A stretch of 64,000 bases of DNA, taken from contig JARGXX010000088.1 of assembly GCA_030374765.1 (NCBI GenBank), positions 1,798,001 through 1,862,000 on the forward strand. Reading direction: 5' to 3'. The DNA comes from Agarophyton chilense. Lineage: Eukaryota > Rhodophyta > Florideophyceae > Gracilariales > Gracilariaceae. The number at the start of each line of letters is the position of its first letter. Within the stretch, counting starts at the first letter, position 1. The translations under genes were made by a program, and so were the position numbers. The notes beneath the pieces were generated by a model that saw nothing but the letters and a program-made list of their open reading frames with translations, ran no database searches and was not told the DNA's origin. This document shows positions 30,431-41,187 of this stretch, piece after piece.

Positions 30431-31006
30431 TCAGGTGTCTCCGAAGGACTGTTTTTGTTCCCTGATGCGGGCGCTTCGACGAACCGTCGTGCTCCGGCAA
30501 ACCGTCGTGTCGGGTGGCGGTGTGGGAGGCGTTTTGGGATTATTCGGGCCAATGGTTGGATTATTTGGACCAATGGTTGCCCCCTCCTGAAGGCCGCGCT
30601 CCGAGTGGCTGACTCTGCGCCAATAGCGGGCAATAAAATTAGCCGGAATGGTTTGAGGCTCTTGCCAAGTATCTTTCTCAGGTGTGTAGCCGAACCAACG
30701 AACGCGATTGGGCATAGTTCCATCTTCTCCCATACCGGCGGGGATGATGCCCTCAATCACATATTCCGGTTGGTGTTCATCCTCCGGAAGGAGAGTGTGG
30801 TCCAGAGGGGCGAATCCATCGAAGTCGGTTGGGAGCGATGGTTCATAGTAGTTGGCATCGACCATCGTGTCCGTGGGGCTGGTTGGGTCCGCAGATACTG
30901 CCTCAGGGGTTGTGGGGACTTGAGCGTCGACCTGAGGCCGTAGTGATTTCGTTGGAATAGGGTACTGGGACTTTGGTGATTCGGGAAAGCTGGGGGCTCG
31001 TGTCAC
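30431..31006 (-). pseudogene. Chromodomain tail of element B integrase
   Basis: Pro-rich linker, then YVIEGIIPAGMGEDGTMPNR and VRWFGYTPEKDTWQEPQTIP, a typical chromodomain with the aromatic and WEP-like positions. It is followed by RYWRRV as in element A (RYWRCR). Upstream frames to 31350 are broken. Confidence 0.75.
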
Positions 31007-31351
31007 CCGATCAATAGATACGGTGTCCTGTAGGTCGTCAATTAGTAAGCTAGTGGTATGTTGATTGGCCTTAAGGACTTTGAATGGTCCCGTAGAGCGG
31101 GGTAAGAGCTTCCGCGTAGTGTCCTCGAGTTCCTCACTGTTCTTCGGGGGCCGGTCCAGGTAAACCAGATCTTCTTTCCCAAAGGTCGGTGTGTTCCAAA
31201 CGGCTTTGTCGAAGTTGGACTTCTAGCGCCGTTGGGCTTTGGTTAGTACAGTTCTGGCCGATTGGAGAATACGGTCCATGCGTCGGCGCGAGTAGCGCTT
31301 CGCCTGGGTATGAATCATCCCTTCGGTTATGTTCTGCGGTATGATAGGCTC

Positions 31352-31805
31352 CTAAAGGTCAACAGCTATGGGCGGCGGCGCTCTCGTTAGCGTCAAGTCG
31401 AAAGGCGTTGTCTCTGTGGAAGCATGCACCTGCGTGTTGTAGGCATAAACCAGTGGCTCAACGTAGTCGTCCCAGTCCAATTGGTGCTCCGATACGTAGA
31501 ATGCCAATCGGTCCAGAAGGGTGCGGTTGAAGCGTTCGGCTGGGCCATTGATTTGCGGGTGGTACGCCGTAGTGGTCACATGTTTGATACCTAAGGTAGC
31601 ACAAAAGAGTGAGAAGGATTTGGATACAAACTGGCTGCCGTTATCCGTAAGGAGGTTAAGTGGTATGCCATATGGATATACCCAGTGGGACAAGAAGACC
31701 GTACCGTGGAGACATCTGTGGCTGTTGTCATCCTTAGGGGTAGGGCTGGAGTAAGTTTGGTAAACCTATCGGTCATTATCAAGATAAACCGTTTCCTCTA
31801 AGAGT
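31352..31805 (-). pseudogene. Integrase core of element B
   Basis: The first catalytic Asp region is read in one frame (LIMTDRFTKLTPALPLRMTT), then the frame shifts and LLTDNGSQFVSKSFSLF and AERFNRTLLDRL give the second Asp and the Glu. YAYNTQVHASTETTPFDL follows. The part before 31805 that should hold the zinc finger, RNase H and reverse transcriptase is absent. Confidence 0.8.
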
Positions 31806-31968
31806 TTTCCGATGGGGTTTCCGTTTCTTCCTGAGGATAGGGTTCTTCCACGGGGTCGTCCGTAGGATCTAAAATGGCGTTGACCTGTGGGGCTTTGATA
31901 GGAGTGTCCGGAGGCGTGGCATAGTGTGCGCTTCCAGGGGTTTCTGTGGTTTGTTGCTGTGCCCTGTT

Positions 31969-32544
31969 TTACATTCCTTGGGATCTCCGCACCCGGTAAT
32001 TCTCTTCCCTTACGGCTAGGCGGGTTTTTCGTGCGTTCTCAGGCAGATACCTCGTACAGTCACAAGTTTGGGTCAGTGACAGGCAGAGGAAGCAGGCCCT
32101 TGCGGAGCGAACAAAGAAGTCCTTGCGGGGCGGAAAGGGAGAATTTTTAGATGCGGGTGATCCAGTGGTCGCTGTAGTTCCCTGGGAGTTGTATGATGGG
32201 GGTCCGGATGGAGGAGCACTGAAATTGACCGCGAGGACATCTCCCGAATCGGTGTGAATGAGTGAAGCATCCATGTCTGACTCCGTGGAGCTAATCAAAT
32301 GGGCTTGGTTGGGTTTACGCAATGGAGTTGCGTGTCCTCTGGTTATATGAGCGTTGCGCCTGGAGGTCCTGTAGATCTTGCCGTGACCCTCGGCGTAAGT
32401 AACGAGCCTTCGGAAGGAGAATTGCGGGTTTTCCGTGTGTAATTGCGCACATGTGTCCGAATGGCTGGGAGAAATCCCGTGATGAACTGACGTTTGAGCC
32501 GTCCTTCGGAGAACACATTTCCACATCGGTAAGCCTTCTTCCAT
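31969..32544 (-). pseudogene. gag nucleocapsid region of element B
   Basis: Contains ACFLCLSLTQTCDC followed by LPENARKTRLAVREENYRVR, which aligns with the zinc-knuckle region of element A (CWFYLATYHLANNC). The His of the knuckle is not conserved. It is followed directly by the deletion junction. Confidence 0.55.
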
Positions 32545-33161
32545 AGGTCGTCTACAAAAGCCGATTCGGTCATATTGGAGCTCTGCCTAAAGGATATTAC
32601 TTCCTGATGGGCATCCATTATAACTTCATCCGTGGCATAAGTTTCCAGGAGGGAATGAACAACCTGAGGGTATGACCTGAGGAGCTCACAGTCTTGAGCA
32701 TCCACGAGGTCAGTTGTGCCAGATATCTTCGAAACTACTCGGTCACGCGATTGTCCTGTAGGGAAGTATTGGAAAAGGTACAGAGCGGCGCCCTCGGGGA
32801 CACCGTTCTGATGGCAGGCCGTACGGAAGAAACTGGGAAACCTGAGCACAGCAATGGGATTGGAACCCGAAAACTTGTCCGTAATGGTTAGTTGCATCCG
32901 TTTGGCCCATTTGGCGACTCCGGGAGCCACCGCACCAGAGTATTTCGCGGACCTGTCGGCCAGCCGGTAATTCTGGCAGTCTAGAACCTTAAGGAAAAGT
33001 TCGTTGGTGGTATTTAGTGGTCTGAGACCTCGAACTACAGCCTCATCCACTTCCGTGTCGGTCGTTTCGGTCGAAGCCGATTCGGAATCACTCGTGTCCG
33101 AATGGTCTCTTCTCTTGCTTCTTTTCTTCTTTCCAGCGGAGTAGGGACCTAAAGGATCCAT
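32343..33161 (-). pseudogene. gag capsid region of element B
   Basis: Starts with a Ser/Asp/Glu and Lys/Arg rich segment (KKKRSKRRDHSDTSDSESAS), then the capsid-like domain with GSNPIAVLRFPSFF, GAALYLFQYF, LETYATDEVIMDAHQEV and RCGNVFSEGRLKRQFITGF. The last part is typical of Ty3/gypsy gag. The reading frame changes near 32380 before the nucleocapsid. Confidence 0.75.
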
Positions 33162-33453
33162 CTCTCTATCAGATCCGATGGAGCCCTGAGGTCGCTGTAC
33201 TTCGTATAATCCGTCCGGTGGGGCCAGCGGTCTCTTTTCTAGACGCGGAGCTTCTCCTTCTCTTCTGCTCCTCGCTTGTCCCTCCCTTGGATTCTCCTAA
33301 TGGGCAAACTGTCTCTCATCTAGACGCAAAGCTTCTCTTCTGCTACTAGATTGGCCCACCATGGGGTTTTCCTGATGGTGTTCCCAGCGAGGGGCGGATA
33401 ATTCCGCTGCTCCTGGGGGTCCGGTAGGGGGTTGCCATATGGAGAGCGGATGG

Positions 33454-34041
33454 TTACTTTGTGTTGGGATGGCCTTGAACGGCCTGTAGGAGGGAGTCTA
33501 TGAATAAGTCAGACTCGGATAGCTTAGGGACGATTCGCGCGATGAGGTAGTCCGCATGGTCAGCGATCGCCGTAGCGAGTTGCACGTCCCTAAGGGAATC
33601 CATGTGGGTTGAGCAGAGCTCACGGAGACGGGGCCAGAGAAGGTCGCCAAGACCTGCGGGCAGGTTTTCTCGAATTCCTTCGGTCTGGGGCGTTTCTTCT
33701 TGAGGCTTGCCTGGCCTAGAGGTGGCCCTGGTGAGGCGTTCTCGTAAACGCGCTGCTACCGTGGGTTTTCGGCGAATCCTTTCAGGGTTATCCATTGGGG
33801 TCAGTACTTCTTGCGGCTGGCTTCTTGTGCTCCTGCGGTCGCTAGTGGTATCAACCTGAGGGTCAGGCGACATCGCTGACGTTGTAGTCGCACTTCCTCC
33901 TGCCGTAGGAGTCCTATGGTCGGGTCGGTTGGGTGTGTTTCCTGCATCCACAACGGCGTTTGCTTTTGTACTTCTGGTCCTTTGGGAAAGAAAACCAAAG
34001 GCTAGAATCCGGATAATGCTTCGTTTCAGTGGTCCGTTCAA
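33454..34041 (-). pseudogene. gag N-terminal region of element B
   Basis: Basic, Ser/Thr/Arg-rich start followed by a helical region (LPAGLGDLLWPRLRELCSTH) comparable to IAAEELWPQLEERAKALV of element A gag. It starts just inside the primer-binding site. Sequence from 33162 to 33453 links it to the capsid part in broken frames. Confidence 0.6.
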
Positions 34042-34057
34042 TTATTCCAAAGGTTTC

Positions 34058-34072
34058 TAAGTCGGGAGACCA
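34058..34072 (-). promoter_or_regulatory. Primer-binding site of element B
   Basis: On the minus strand TGGTCTCCCGACTTA lies three bases after the LTR end (ACATTTTGG). It differs from element A only at one base, so both elements seem to use the same tRNA primer. Confidence 0.6.
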
Positions 34073-34075
34073 AAA

Positions 34076-34521
34076 TGTAACGCAATGACGGGTGGGTCAG
34101 CGTACGGGTCTCGACCGGTGTTAGCGTGGTAGAGCGGGTCCTAAGGTTCGAATCCTTGACGGCGGCACTCCCAGAGTACTTGGTGCAATGGGCTGTCGTT
34201 AACTGCATAGTCCTACAGGTTAGAGCTACAGAAACGATGGTTTGAAGACCAAAGGGTGGAACTAATATATCAAAGAGGGATATTTAGTATCCAAACGTTG
34301 CCTACCGTACTCTAAGGGAGAAGCGTCACTCGAGCCAAGTAATTAGTACGAGCGAGGTGCTGAGATCTCCCCGACACTGTAGTGTTAATCTATTACACTA
34401 ATTAAAATAAAATAATAATCTTCATGAGTCCACCTGAGGTCGACCCGTACACGTGTCACCTGCAAGATCCTTCAGGGCCCGGCGGCCTACAGGGCTCAAC
34501 CGTTATTATGGCTCCTTCTCA
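34076..34521 (-). repeat. 5' LTR of element B
   Basis: Starts TGTAACGCAATGACGG and ends CTCCTTCTCA (plus-strand reading); partner of 28671-29117. Confidence 0.85.
34121..34159 (+). ncRNA. tRNA-like D arm plus T arm in right LTR of element B
   Basis: Second copy of the tRNA-like segment: TTAGCGTGGTAGAGCGGG at 34121-34138 and GGTTCGAATCC at 34145-34155. Both boxes are unchanged from the left LTR although the LTRs differ nearby (for example GACGACATC versus GACGGCGGC just after the T arm). Confidence 0.5.
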
Positions 34522-34594
34522 TTGCACCGCAACCCCCCATTTCTTGAAGCTTCTCTATAGCTGTGTCGACATCGTGCACGGTGTCATTCGAGAC

Positions 34595-35212
34595 TGTAGT
34601 ATCCGCTCTACGGAGAGAGCAGAAACCTGCGACAGTGTTCGGGACTGCCGAATGGGTGTTTTCGGCAAAGGGGAAGGTGTGGTAGAGCACAACACTAGCA
34701 AGCTAGAATGGGGTTTGTAAGGCCCCACTCTCCAATGAGGGTGGTTGGTACTATTGAACAGACAACTACTTGTTGTAGCTTGTCCGGATCTCCAGTTAAG
34801 GAATCCTGAACAAGGAGCAAGTGAGTTGTGAACACGTTTATTGTCTCCTTTACTTTGGAGTCGGCGCGCCCTTCTGTGCCCTAAGTACAGTGCACAGGGG
34901 TGAGCGCCGCACATAATAATATCTAGATATAAACTTGGTTAGCCGATTAAACCCTCTACAGTATAGGATAATGGTTGCCACGTGGCTACTCATTACAGTA
35001 TATGCGCCTTTTCCGAGCCGGTATTTCCCTACAAAGGGTCGAATCGGATACGCCGTGGCAGACCGAGGTCCCACGTGTAACATACCCCCTCATGGACCAT
35101 ATTCGGGGCGCCGCTTTATAACTTCATCCTAGCCGTTGCACTCACTTATGAGTATCATTATACTTAGCCGAAAAAAAGTTCCATCGGCATTCCGACAGTG
35201 CAGAACACTACA
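34595..35212. repeat. Solo LTR of the element C family
   Basis: Starts TGTAGTATCCGCTCT and ends AACACTACA, matching the LTR of element C (56543-57442) throughout. Flanks GAGAC and AAGAC fit a 5-bp target duplication with one change. No internal element sequence adjoins, so it is the product of LTR-LTR recombination. Confidence 0.8.
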
Positions 35213-35689
35213 AAGACGTGCAATACACCTCTACCATGAATGACAGGATTGCATAGCATGATCAAAAATACATCTGTGTCGTCCGAGACGATGAGAGAAT
35301 CGCCATAGGTTTTGCGTTATTGTGCAGTCAATTGAACTGAACGGATTAGGTACTAAATCTGTATCGACTTCTGCATGCTTCTATAACTGTGCCGGCGTAA
35401 ACGAGAAGAGTTTGCTTTGTTTTCGAAAGTTACATGAACCACAAGCAACGCCAACAGTCCGGTACTCCCTCCGGGAAGAACCTGGATCTACTGCAACGCG
35501 TTTCCCCGTTTCCATTATTATGTCTCTGCTGAAAGTGCAAGAATATTGCAGTACTAGAAAGTACTAGCTTTACGTCAACAGCGGTGGCGAGCGCGTCGTA
35601 AGATGAGTGGTCAAACTATAGCGAACATGGTGCGGACATTATGGGTCAAACGGGAACGTAGAGATTTAAGCAGTGATGGGGGAGGGTTT
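35213..35689. other. No gene seen
   Basis: Only a short plus-strand frame (35322-35567) without recognisable pattern. It may include the left end of the PIF/Harbinger-type locus, but no terminal repeat was identified. Confidence 0.45.
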
Positions 35690-35979
35690 TGGAGTGTGGC
35701 AAGAACGATCTCCAATTTGGCACAACGGCATGTTTTCCCAACATTTCATTTGAAATCAAGAAATCACCGACTGCACTAGAAGATGGACAAGTTCAACCCA
35801 AGACAGCAAGTCGCGGGAAAAAGTCTTTCGGACTTTTTTTAGAACGTTTCCCAGCCTGCGCAGTAGAGTCGAAACACATCCTCACCTTCCGCGCTCGCGC
35901 GAACAACCTTTACCGGACCGCTTTCTCTCTAAACTATTGGGGTTTTCTGGTTGTAATCCTTCTACGCGCTCTTTCTGCA

Positions 35980-36350
35980 ATGTCCGACGCTCCCCACAGC
36001 GATATGCCACCACACTCGGCGACAAACGGAATGGACTCTGTTCCCGGCAACCCAGCAACTGCTTCTGAAGCCTACGTTCCCACCGCAGAGCAGACTGAGA
36101 CGATCAGGCAAGCGCCACCCAGACAAAGAATGAGCAAAACCCCTCCCCGACAAAACCAAACTACGATAACGACACCGTCATTCTTCTCTTCTCCATGATG
36201 AAGAAGGCTGGGTACGGAAACTGCAAGCAACAGAAGAAGAGCCTAAAGAAATTGTGTTTCGATGTGGTAAAACTTGCAGAGAAAACCCATGGCATCAAGC
36301 GCACAGCGAAACGATGGCAGAAGAAGTTTTCAAGAATCAAACAATAGTAT
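35980..36350 (+). pseudogene. Myb/SANT-like second protein of a PIF/Harbinger-type element
   Basis: Begins MSDAPHSDMPPHSATNGM with a Ser/Thr/Pro-rich stretch. After a frame change near 36160 it reads DTVILLFSMMKKAGYGNCKQ and KLAEKTHGIKRTAKRWQKKF, the spacing of a Myb/SANT-like helix set. PIF/Harbinger elements encode such a DNA-binding partner besides the transposase, and the transposase lies just beyond on the other strand. Broken by at least one frameshift. Confidence 0.5.
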
Positions 36351-36548
36351 TCTTCGTTTATTGCAGGAAGAGACGAATGAAAACCTAATTTCAGAGCTTC
36401 GAAAGGGAAACGAAGAGCGAGAAAAGACAGGCAGTGTCTTAGAGTATTTGGTGTACATATTTTAGCTCTTCCCACTCCTCTTCGAAATCGTTCGTAATGT
36501 AGTAAAGAAGTGCATCGCGTTGCTTTTTTCCTGCCTTTGTCTCTGCGG

Positions 36549-38530
36549 TTACAAAAGCGTCAGGGGTTTCGTCCTCGTCGGGACATAGATACGCTTCAAT
36601 ACCTTCACCATTTCCAAGTGTCCAGTTGTGAAAAACCACGAAAAAAATATAAACCGAACTATATCGTCTTCGTGGTGAAGCTTTCTGACCTCTTTTAGAA
36701 CCGTGAAGCGGTGCTTGAACATTCTAAAGGAATATTCCACAGGCTTTCGCATCTTGCTTGCAACCTTATCCCAGCTACGAAGTACAGGGCTGGCGTTTTT
36801 TTCTGGCTCCGTGAACGTTATGATTATATTACAGCTCAACTGAAAAGCGCAATCACCCATCAAATACGGCGTAATCAATACATTCGCGATCATGAAGTAT
36901 GGAATCGGACCAACAAGCCAAATGCCATCATCGACATTCTTTTCCAGACTGGACCGTTCGTAGATTGTTGAATCTGCCAAAACTCCAGGCTTCCCAATGT
37001 CTACGTACAATAACCTCCGGTTCGCCGTAACAACAGCAAAAAGTACAATGCTGGGATTTTCATTACAGCACCTGTATTTCTAATACTGCTCGTCCGGAAA
37101 AAAGCTCCATTTTATATAGGTTCCATCAGTAGCCCCGACATAATAAGGTATTTTATTGATGTTTTCAGAATCTTTCATAGCCAAAGAAACTTCTCTTTCC
37201 TCAGTTGGAAATTGAACAGCGTCTTCGTAGTTATTTGTGATCGCGCTGGAAACAGTAGAAACACTCGATGATAAGGTGCTTTGACTTATGCCAAGTAGAC
37301 AGGCTGACTTCTCGCAGGTTCATCCATCTGCATATAACAGAAAGGCTGCCACCTTTAACTCAGCAGACAACGCCATGCGAAATCTTGAGTTATTGGCCTC
37401 TATAATTTGACGAAGTTCATGTAGAGCAACGCGTGCGCGTTTAACCGGTCTGGGCACCATTCATGTGGCAATTGATATATCGGGGAACACGTCACTTCAT
37501 TTATGAGTAATATTAGTTTTCAGTATTTTTGACATTTTACAAGGTATGTTATTTAAGTCTATACAGTAGTACCGTAGTGGACGGATGGACGTGCAAGGCT
37601 GGGGTTACACAGATGATACGTGTATGGACCCGGGGTTGGTTTGCACTAATATAGTCTACACGTGTAGTTCACTGTCTAGAATAGACTTAAGCGATGGCTT
37701 CACCCCCATCGCCACCACCAAGTAAATGGCAACTGAGCGCTTGGATCTAGATTATGTCTCCTACGCGAGTCTCCGTCTCTTAAAGGGAGAAACCGCGACC
37801 GGTTTGGCTAATCTATCCGCTCGGAAAGCTCAGGCGTCACTGTACTATTGTTATTTTTGTGTTTCTTTCTTTTTTTGGTTTTCCTGTGTTTAGGTCAGTA
37901 CACTGCCCCTGTATAGAGTCATTTCTACCCGTCTTTATTTCGCTTATCCAGGGTGGATACCTCTTTCATAGGTCTGTACGCTTGGTCGTGCGTCCTATTT
38001 CGCCCTACATTTTCGCCCTAAATATTGCTGTTGCACACTGAATATCCTTGTCCTTGGATCCCTCTTTGATTCTTCCACTTTTCCTGGGTTCACCGCCTTT
38101 GTAGGTATTGCCCGAACCACTGTGGTCTTACACCCACGCATCGGTGGCACGAAGGCTCTTTCGCTGAGTTACCCTTCTTCACGAGAGCGGGACTCGAACA
38201 CCCGAGAGGTATTCCCCCATCTGGGATTGCTCTACAGTTAACTTGCGAGACGTTGTAATAGAGTGTTCGAAACCCGAAAAAGACTTCGCTACGATGAGCT
38301 TCCAAGATAATCATGCGTTATGGCATAATCGAAAAACCATGACGGGGCATTTCCTCCACGCTCTTCCTGAGGTTCCTTGTCGGTTTTCGGTCCTCAAACT
38401 TCATTGCAAAACGATTGATTGGGTTGAGGAAAGCAAGTTTGTGGCCATGAGCTCCGCCGCATCATTATCAGTTGCAAGAACGGCTGCAATGGCCAGCACG
38501 AAGCGACGGCGACGTTGGGTAGTCATGTTT
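36549..38530 (-). pseudogene. PIF/Harbinger-type transposase, split by a solo LTR
   Basis: Read on the minus strand. The part nearest 38530 (RRRRRFVLAIAAVLAT) starts the protein in broken frames. A solo LTR (37420-38236) interrupts it, and it resumes with ELRQIIEANNSRFRMALSAE, LLGISQSTLSSSVSTVSS, YYVGATDGTYIKW (first Asp of the DDE_Tnp_4 core), LYVDIGKPGVLADSTIYERS, ITPYLMGDCAFQLS and FRMFKHRFTVL. In-frame stops occur near 37081 and 37325. This is the typical Harbinger nuclease, now inactive. Confidence 0.7.
37420..38236. repeat. Solo LTR of an unplaced family, copy 1
   Basis: 817 bp from TGTAGAGCAACG to TTGCTCTACA, with TG...CA ends and 8-bp inverted tips. Flanks GTTCA and GTTAA fit a 5-bp target duplication with one change. 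It lies inside the Harbinger transposase gene. The second copy at 42741-43555 is inverted relative to it. A B-box-like GTTCGAGTC lies near one end (38191-38199, minus strand). Confidence 0.75.
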
Positions 38531-39138
38531 TCGATGGATACAGAGTCTATCATGATGGGTTATGTGTTGGGGTCGCTCTCGAGCGAACCCAAAACAAGGG
38601 GGAAATCGAATATGAAGACCTTTGTCCTATGCATGCCTTAAGAAATGGTAAATCCCCAGGATCAGGGGGATTCTGGACGAAATGCACCGTGTTTTGTCCT
38701 AGTGTAGAAAGGGCATAAACAGAGTCGTGGTGTCGATCAAAAGTTTTGCAACGACCTCACCAGACTTGAGAGCATATGCATATCGACGTCAAATACAGTG
38801 GCTTGCAGCAGGGGGAAGCTAGGCGCCCCTGCGCGGCATAATCACTATTGCCAGCCGGCGACGACATGACTTCTGGCGCGACGGACCTGTTGTATGCTGT
38901 ACGGAACTTCTGTACAATCTGAAGCGAAGCCGTATCCTATCGTGTATATACCGTAAAAAAATAGTATTTCACAGAAAATGATTTATTTTGGGGATGAACA
39001 GTGTGCCTCGGATTATGTCGCTGACACTCGACGCTTCGTTGTGGCAACAATCGGTGTCAATCCCCGCTCAATCACGAATTGGTCCTCTTCATGCCTCTCT
39101 GGGCAGCCTGTTTAGTTGTTCTGTTTCACTTTTGCTAA

Positions 39139-41187
39139 ATGTTTGTCTTCGTTAATACTTTCTTATTCGACATTGAAGCAGTCAAGCTTGCCTTGAAGAA
39201 GCATAGCCCAGTTGCTCTCCTCCCTCACGGCAGCTACTCCGCCGCAGAAAACGTAGATGCAACTCGTTTTTTCGCGTCGCCCGATCTGATCGTCAATGCT
39301 TTGGATCCCTCCGAATCCCAGAACAACGCTGCTGGACTGCTTGGATTTGTGCTTTTCGCAGGCTGGCCATTCGATTCTTCTGATTACACGTTTCTGCGTC
39401 GTATTGTTTTCACGGATGACTTCAACGCAAGAGGTATTAATACACTCCGTTCGCTTCTTCTGTAATCCGAATTATCGCCCGCTGTTGCTACCGACGGCCT
39501 TTTGCTTGTCACTTTTGCAACGAACGCCTCCAAATCTCAACTCATCGAAAGTGCGCAGAAGCCGTTATTTACCTTGAGTATATCTTCGGATCATATTACC
39601 AAGATCAATGACCATCTCCTTTTATCCTAAATGTTCTGGTACGCAATCAAGTTGCTTTCCTTGCGTGGTTATTATAATTTCTTTGCTGTTTCGCTGCAGC
39701 TGCTGACCGGAAAAATCTACCGTAACGGTCAGCTGCTTGATTTGATCATTGAAATATGACCATAGCCGTTTCAAGCTACACTTTTCATTTGGTTAAGGAT
39801 GTTGTACTAAAGGCATTCATTGCCTTTTGCGGTGCTACACCCTCATGGATACATTCTCGATATTCACAGGACTTTCACGACTCTTAGTCATCAGTCAGAT
39901 CAGCCTCCCATTGATATTATGACGCAAAATATCCCTCTAACTTCGGTCCTTCCAGGCATCTCTGATTTATAGATCGATATGGCTACCTGTGAAATTGATA
40001 ATATCTTTTTTGCGTCTGACATTACTTTGCGAAGTTCAGTAATCGCTAAAATGCCGAACGCAAGCCTTCAAGGCCTTTCAAACAAAGAGCTCATCCTGTC
40101 TGCTCTAAAACTTCGCGAACTTCATGCGGAAGAGGAAGAAATCTACCTGCAAACGCTTTGAAGTATATAATGCAGTCATCCGTCGATGAAGTTACATAAA
40201 TATCCCACGAGAACTCTGTGAAGTTCAAAGAATTTCTTGTTTCTGCACACCATTCTGACATCTCTTAACCAATTGTTACAGAAAACACCGAAGAAAAAAT
40301 CTTGCTTTTGACGATATTGTCCTGGAAAGTGATGTTGTACCGGAAGTTGCAAGAAAAGCACAGTACACAGCCAGTCGTCGAAGACCCTCCTCCAAACGCT
40401 TTAGAAACCAAACTAGAAGTTCTAGCTTCTCCGGGACTGAAAGACGATGGTAGTGGTGAAAAGTGCTGGGAACCCTCGCGTAAAAAGCAAAACCCATTCA
40501 TATTGGAGGTATACCTATCGTTGACGAACTGGGAAAGGACACACCCAACAGGCCTCTGAGACTTGTCCCATACCCGGGAAAGGCCCACGCAATATCATCC
40601 TTGTCCGTGCAAATCCTAATGGGCTCAAAGATATTACTGTGTATGCTCCAGAAAGAAGCCAACCTGGAGACTGCAGTAGCGAACATGCGAGGGTTTCGGG
40701 GCTTGCATGGAGAGATAATGGCCACCAAATCAGAGCCCTACAAACTGTTCCGCATGATGCACATAGCGCATCTATCATTTGCCACAGTGAAAAGAACACC
40801 GAAGCAGTCCGCATGTATGGAAATCGGGCTTCGGCGTCTGGATGCTCTTGTCCATGTCGAGAATGCCACAATAACCAAAAAAGCATCACAATCTGCTGCG
40901 TGTAGAGCGGCGATGCAGATACTGGAATCCAATCCGGGAGCACCAGGCCTGTTGCCAGAGACCGAAAACTCAATGGCACGGCAGCTGTCTCTCGATGTGA
41001 AAGCAACGAACGCATTCAAAAGCTTGCAGACGTAGCGACTGCAGCCGAGATTCCAACGCCTCGAACGCCCCCAATAGCGCCTGGAAAACAAGAATTAGAC
41101 GTTCTGCTCATTCGAAAATGCAAGCTTGCCCGATCCAGCCCATTCCCTACCTTTATTCCTTCTGATAAAACCCTTCGAACCGTATTT
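39139..41187 (+). pseudogene. Upstream frames of the retroelement, unassigned
   Basis: A chain of short plus-strand frames (39139-39465, 39979-40161, 40302-40559, 40601-41035) precedes the reverse transcriptase. SCPCRECHNNQKSITICC near 40850 is a possible degenerate zinc knuckle. This would be the gag position, but no capsid pattern is recognised. Confidence 0.35.

Larger units (their letters stand above)
28671..34521 (-). mobile_element. Ty3/gypsy chromodomain LTR retrotransposon B, internally deleted
   Basis: 5.85-kb element coded on the minus strand. The LTRs (28671-29117 and 34076-34521) start TGTRACGC and end CA; flanks TTTCA and TTGCA fit a 5-bp target duplication with one change. Gag is largely present; protease, most of pol and RNase H are missing and the sequence jumps to the integrase core near 31800. 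Integrase remains and the chromodomain follows. A purine tract (minus strand) abuts the left LTR, confirming orientation. It would need a partner element to move. Confidence 0.88.
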
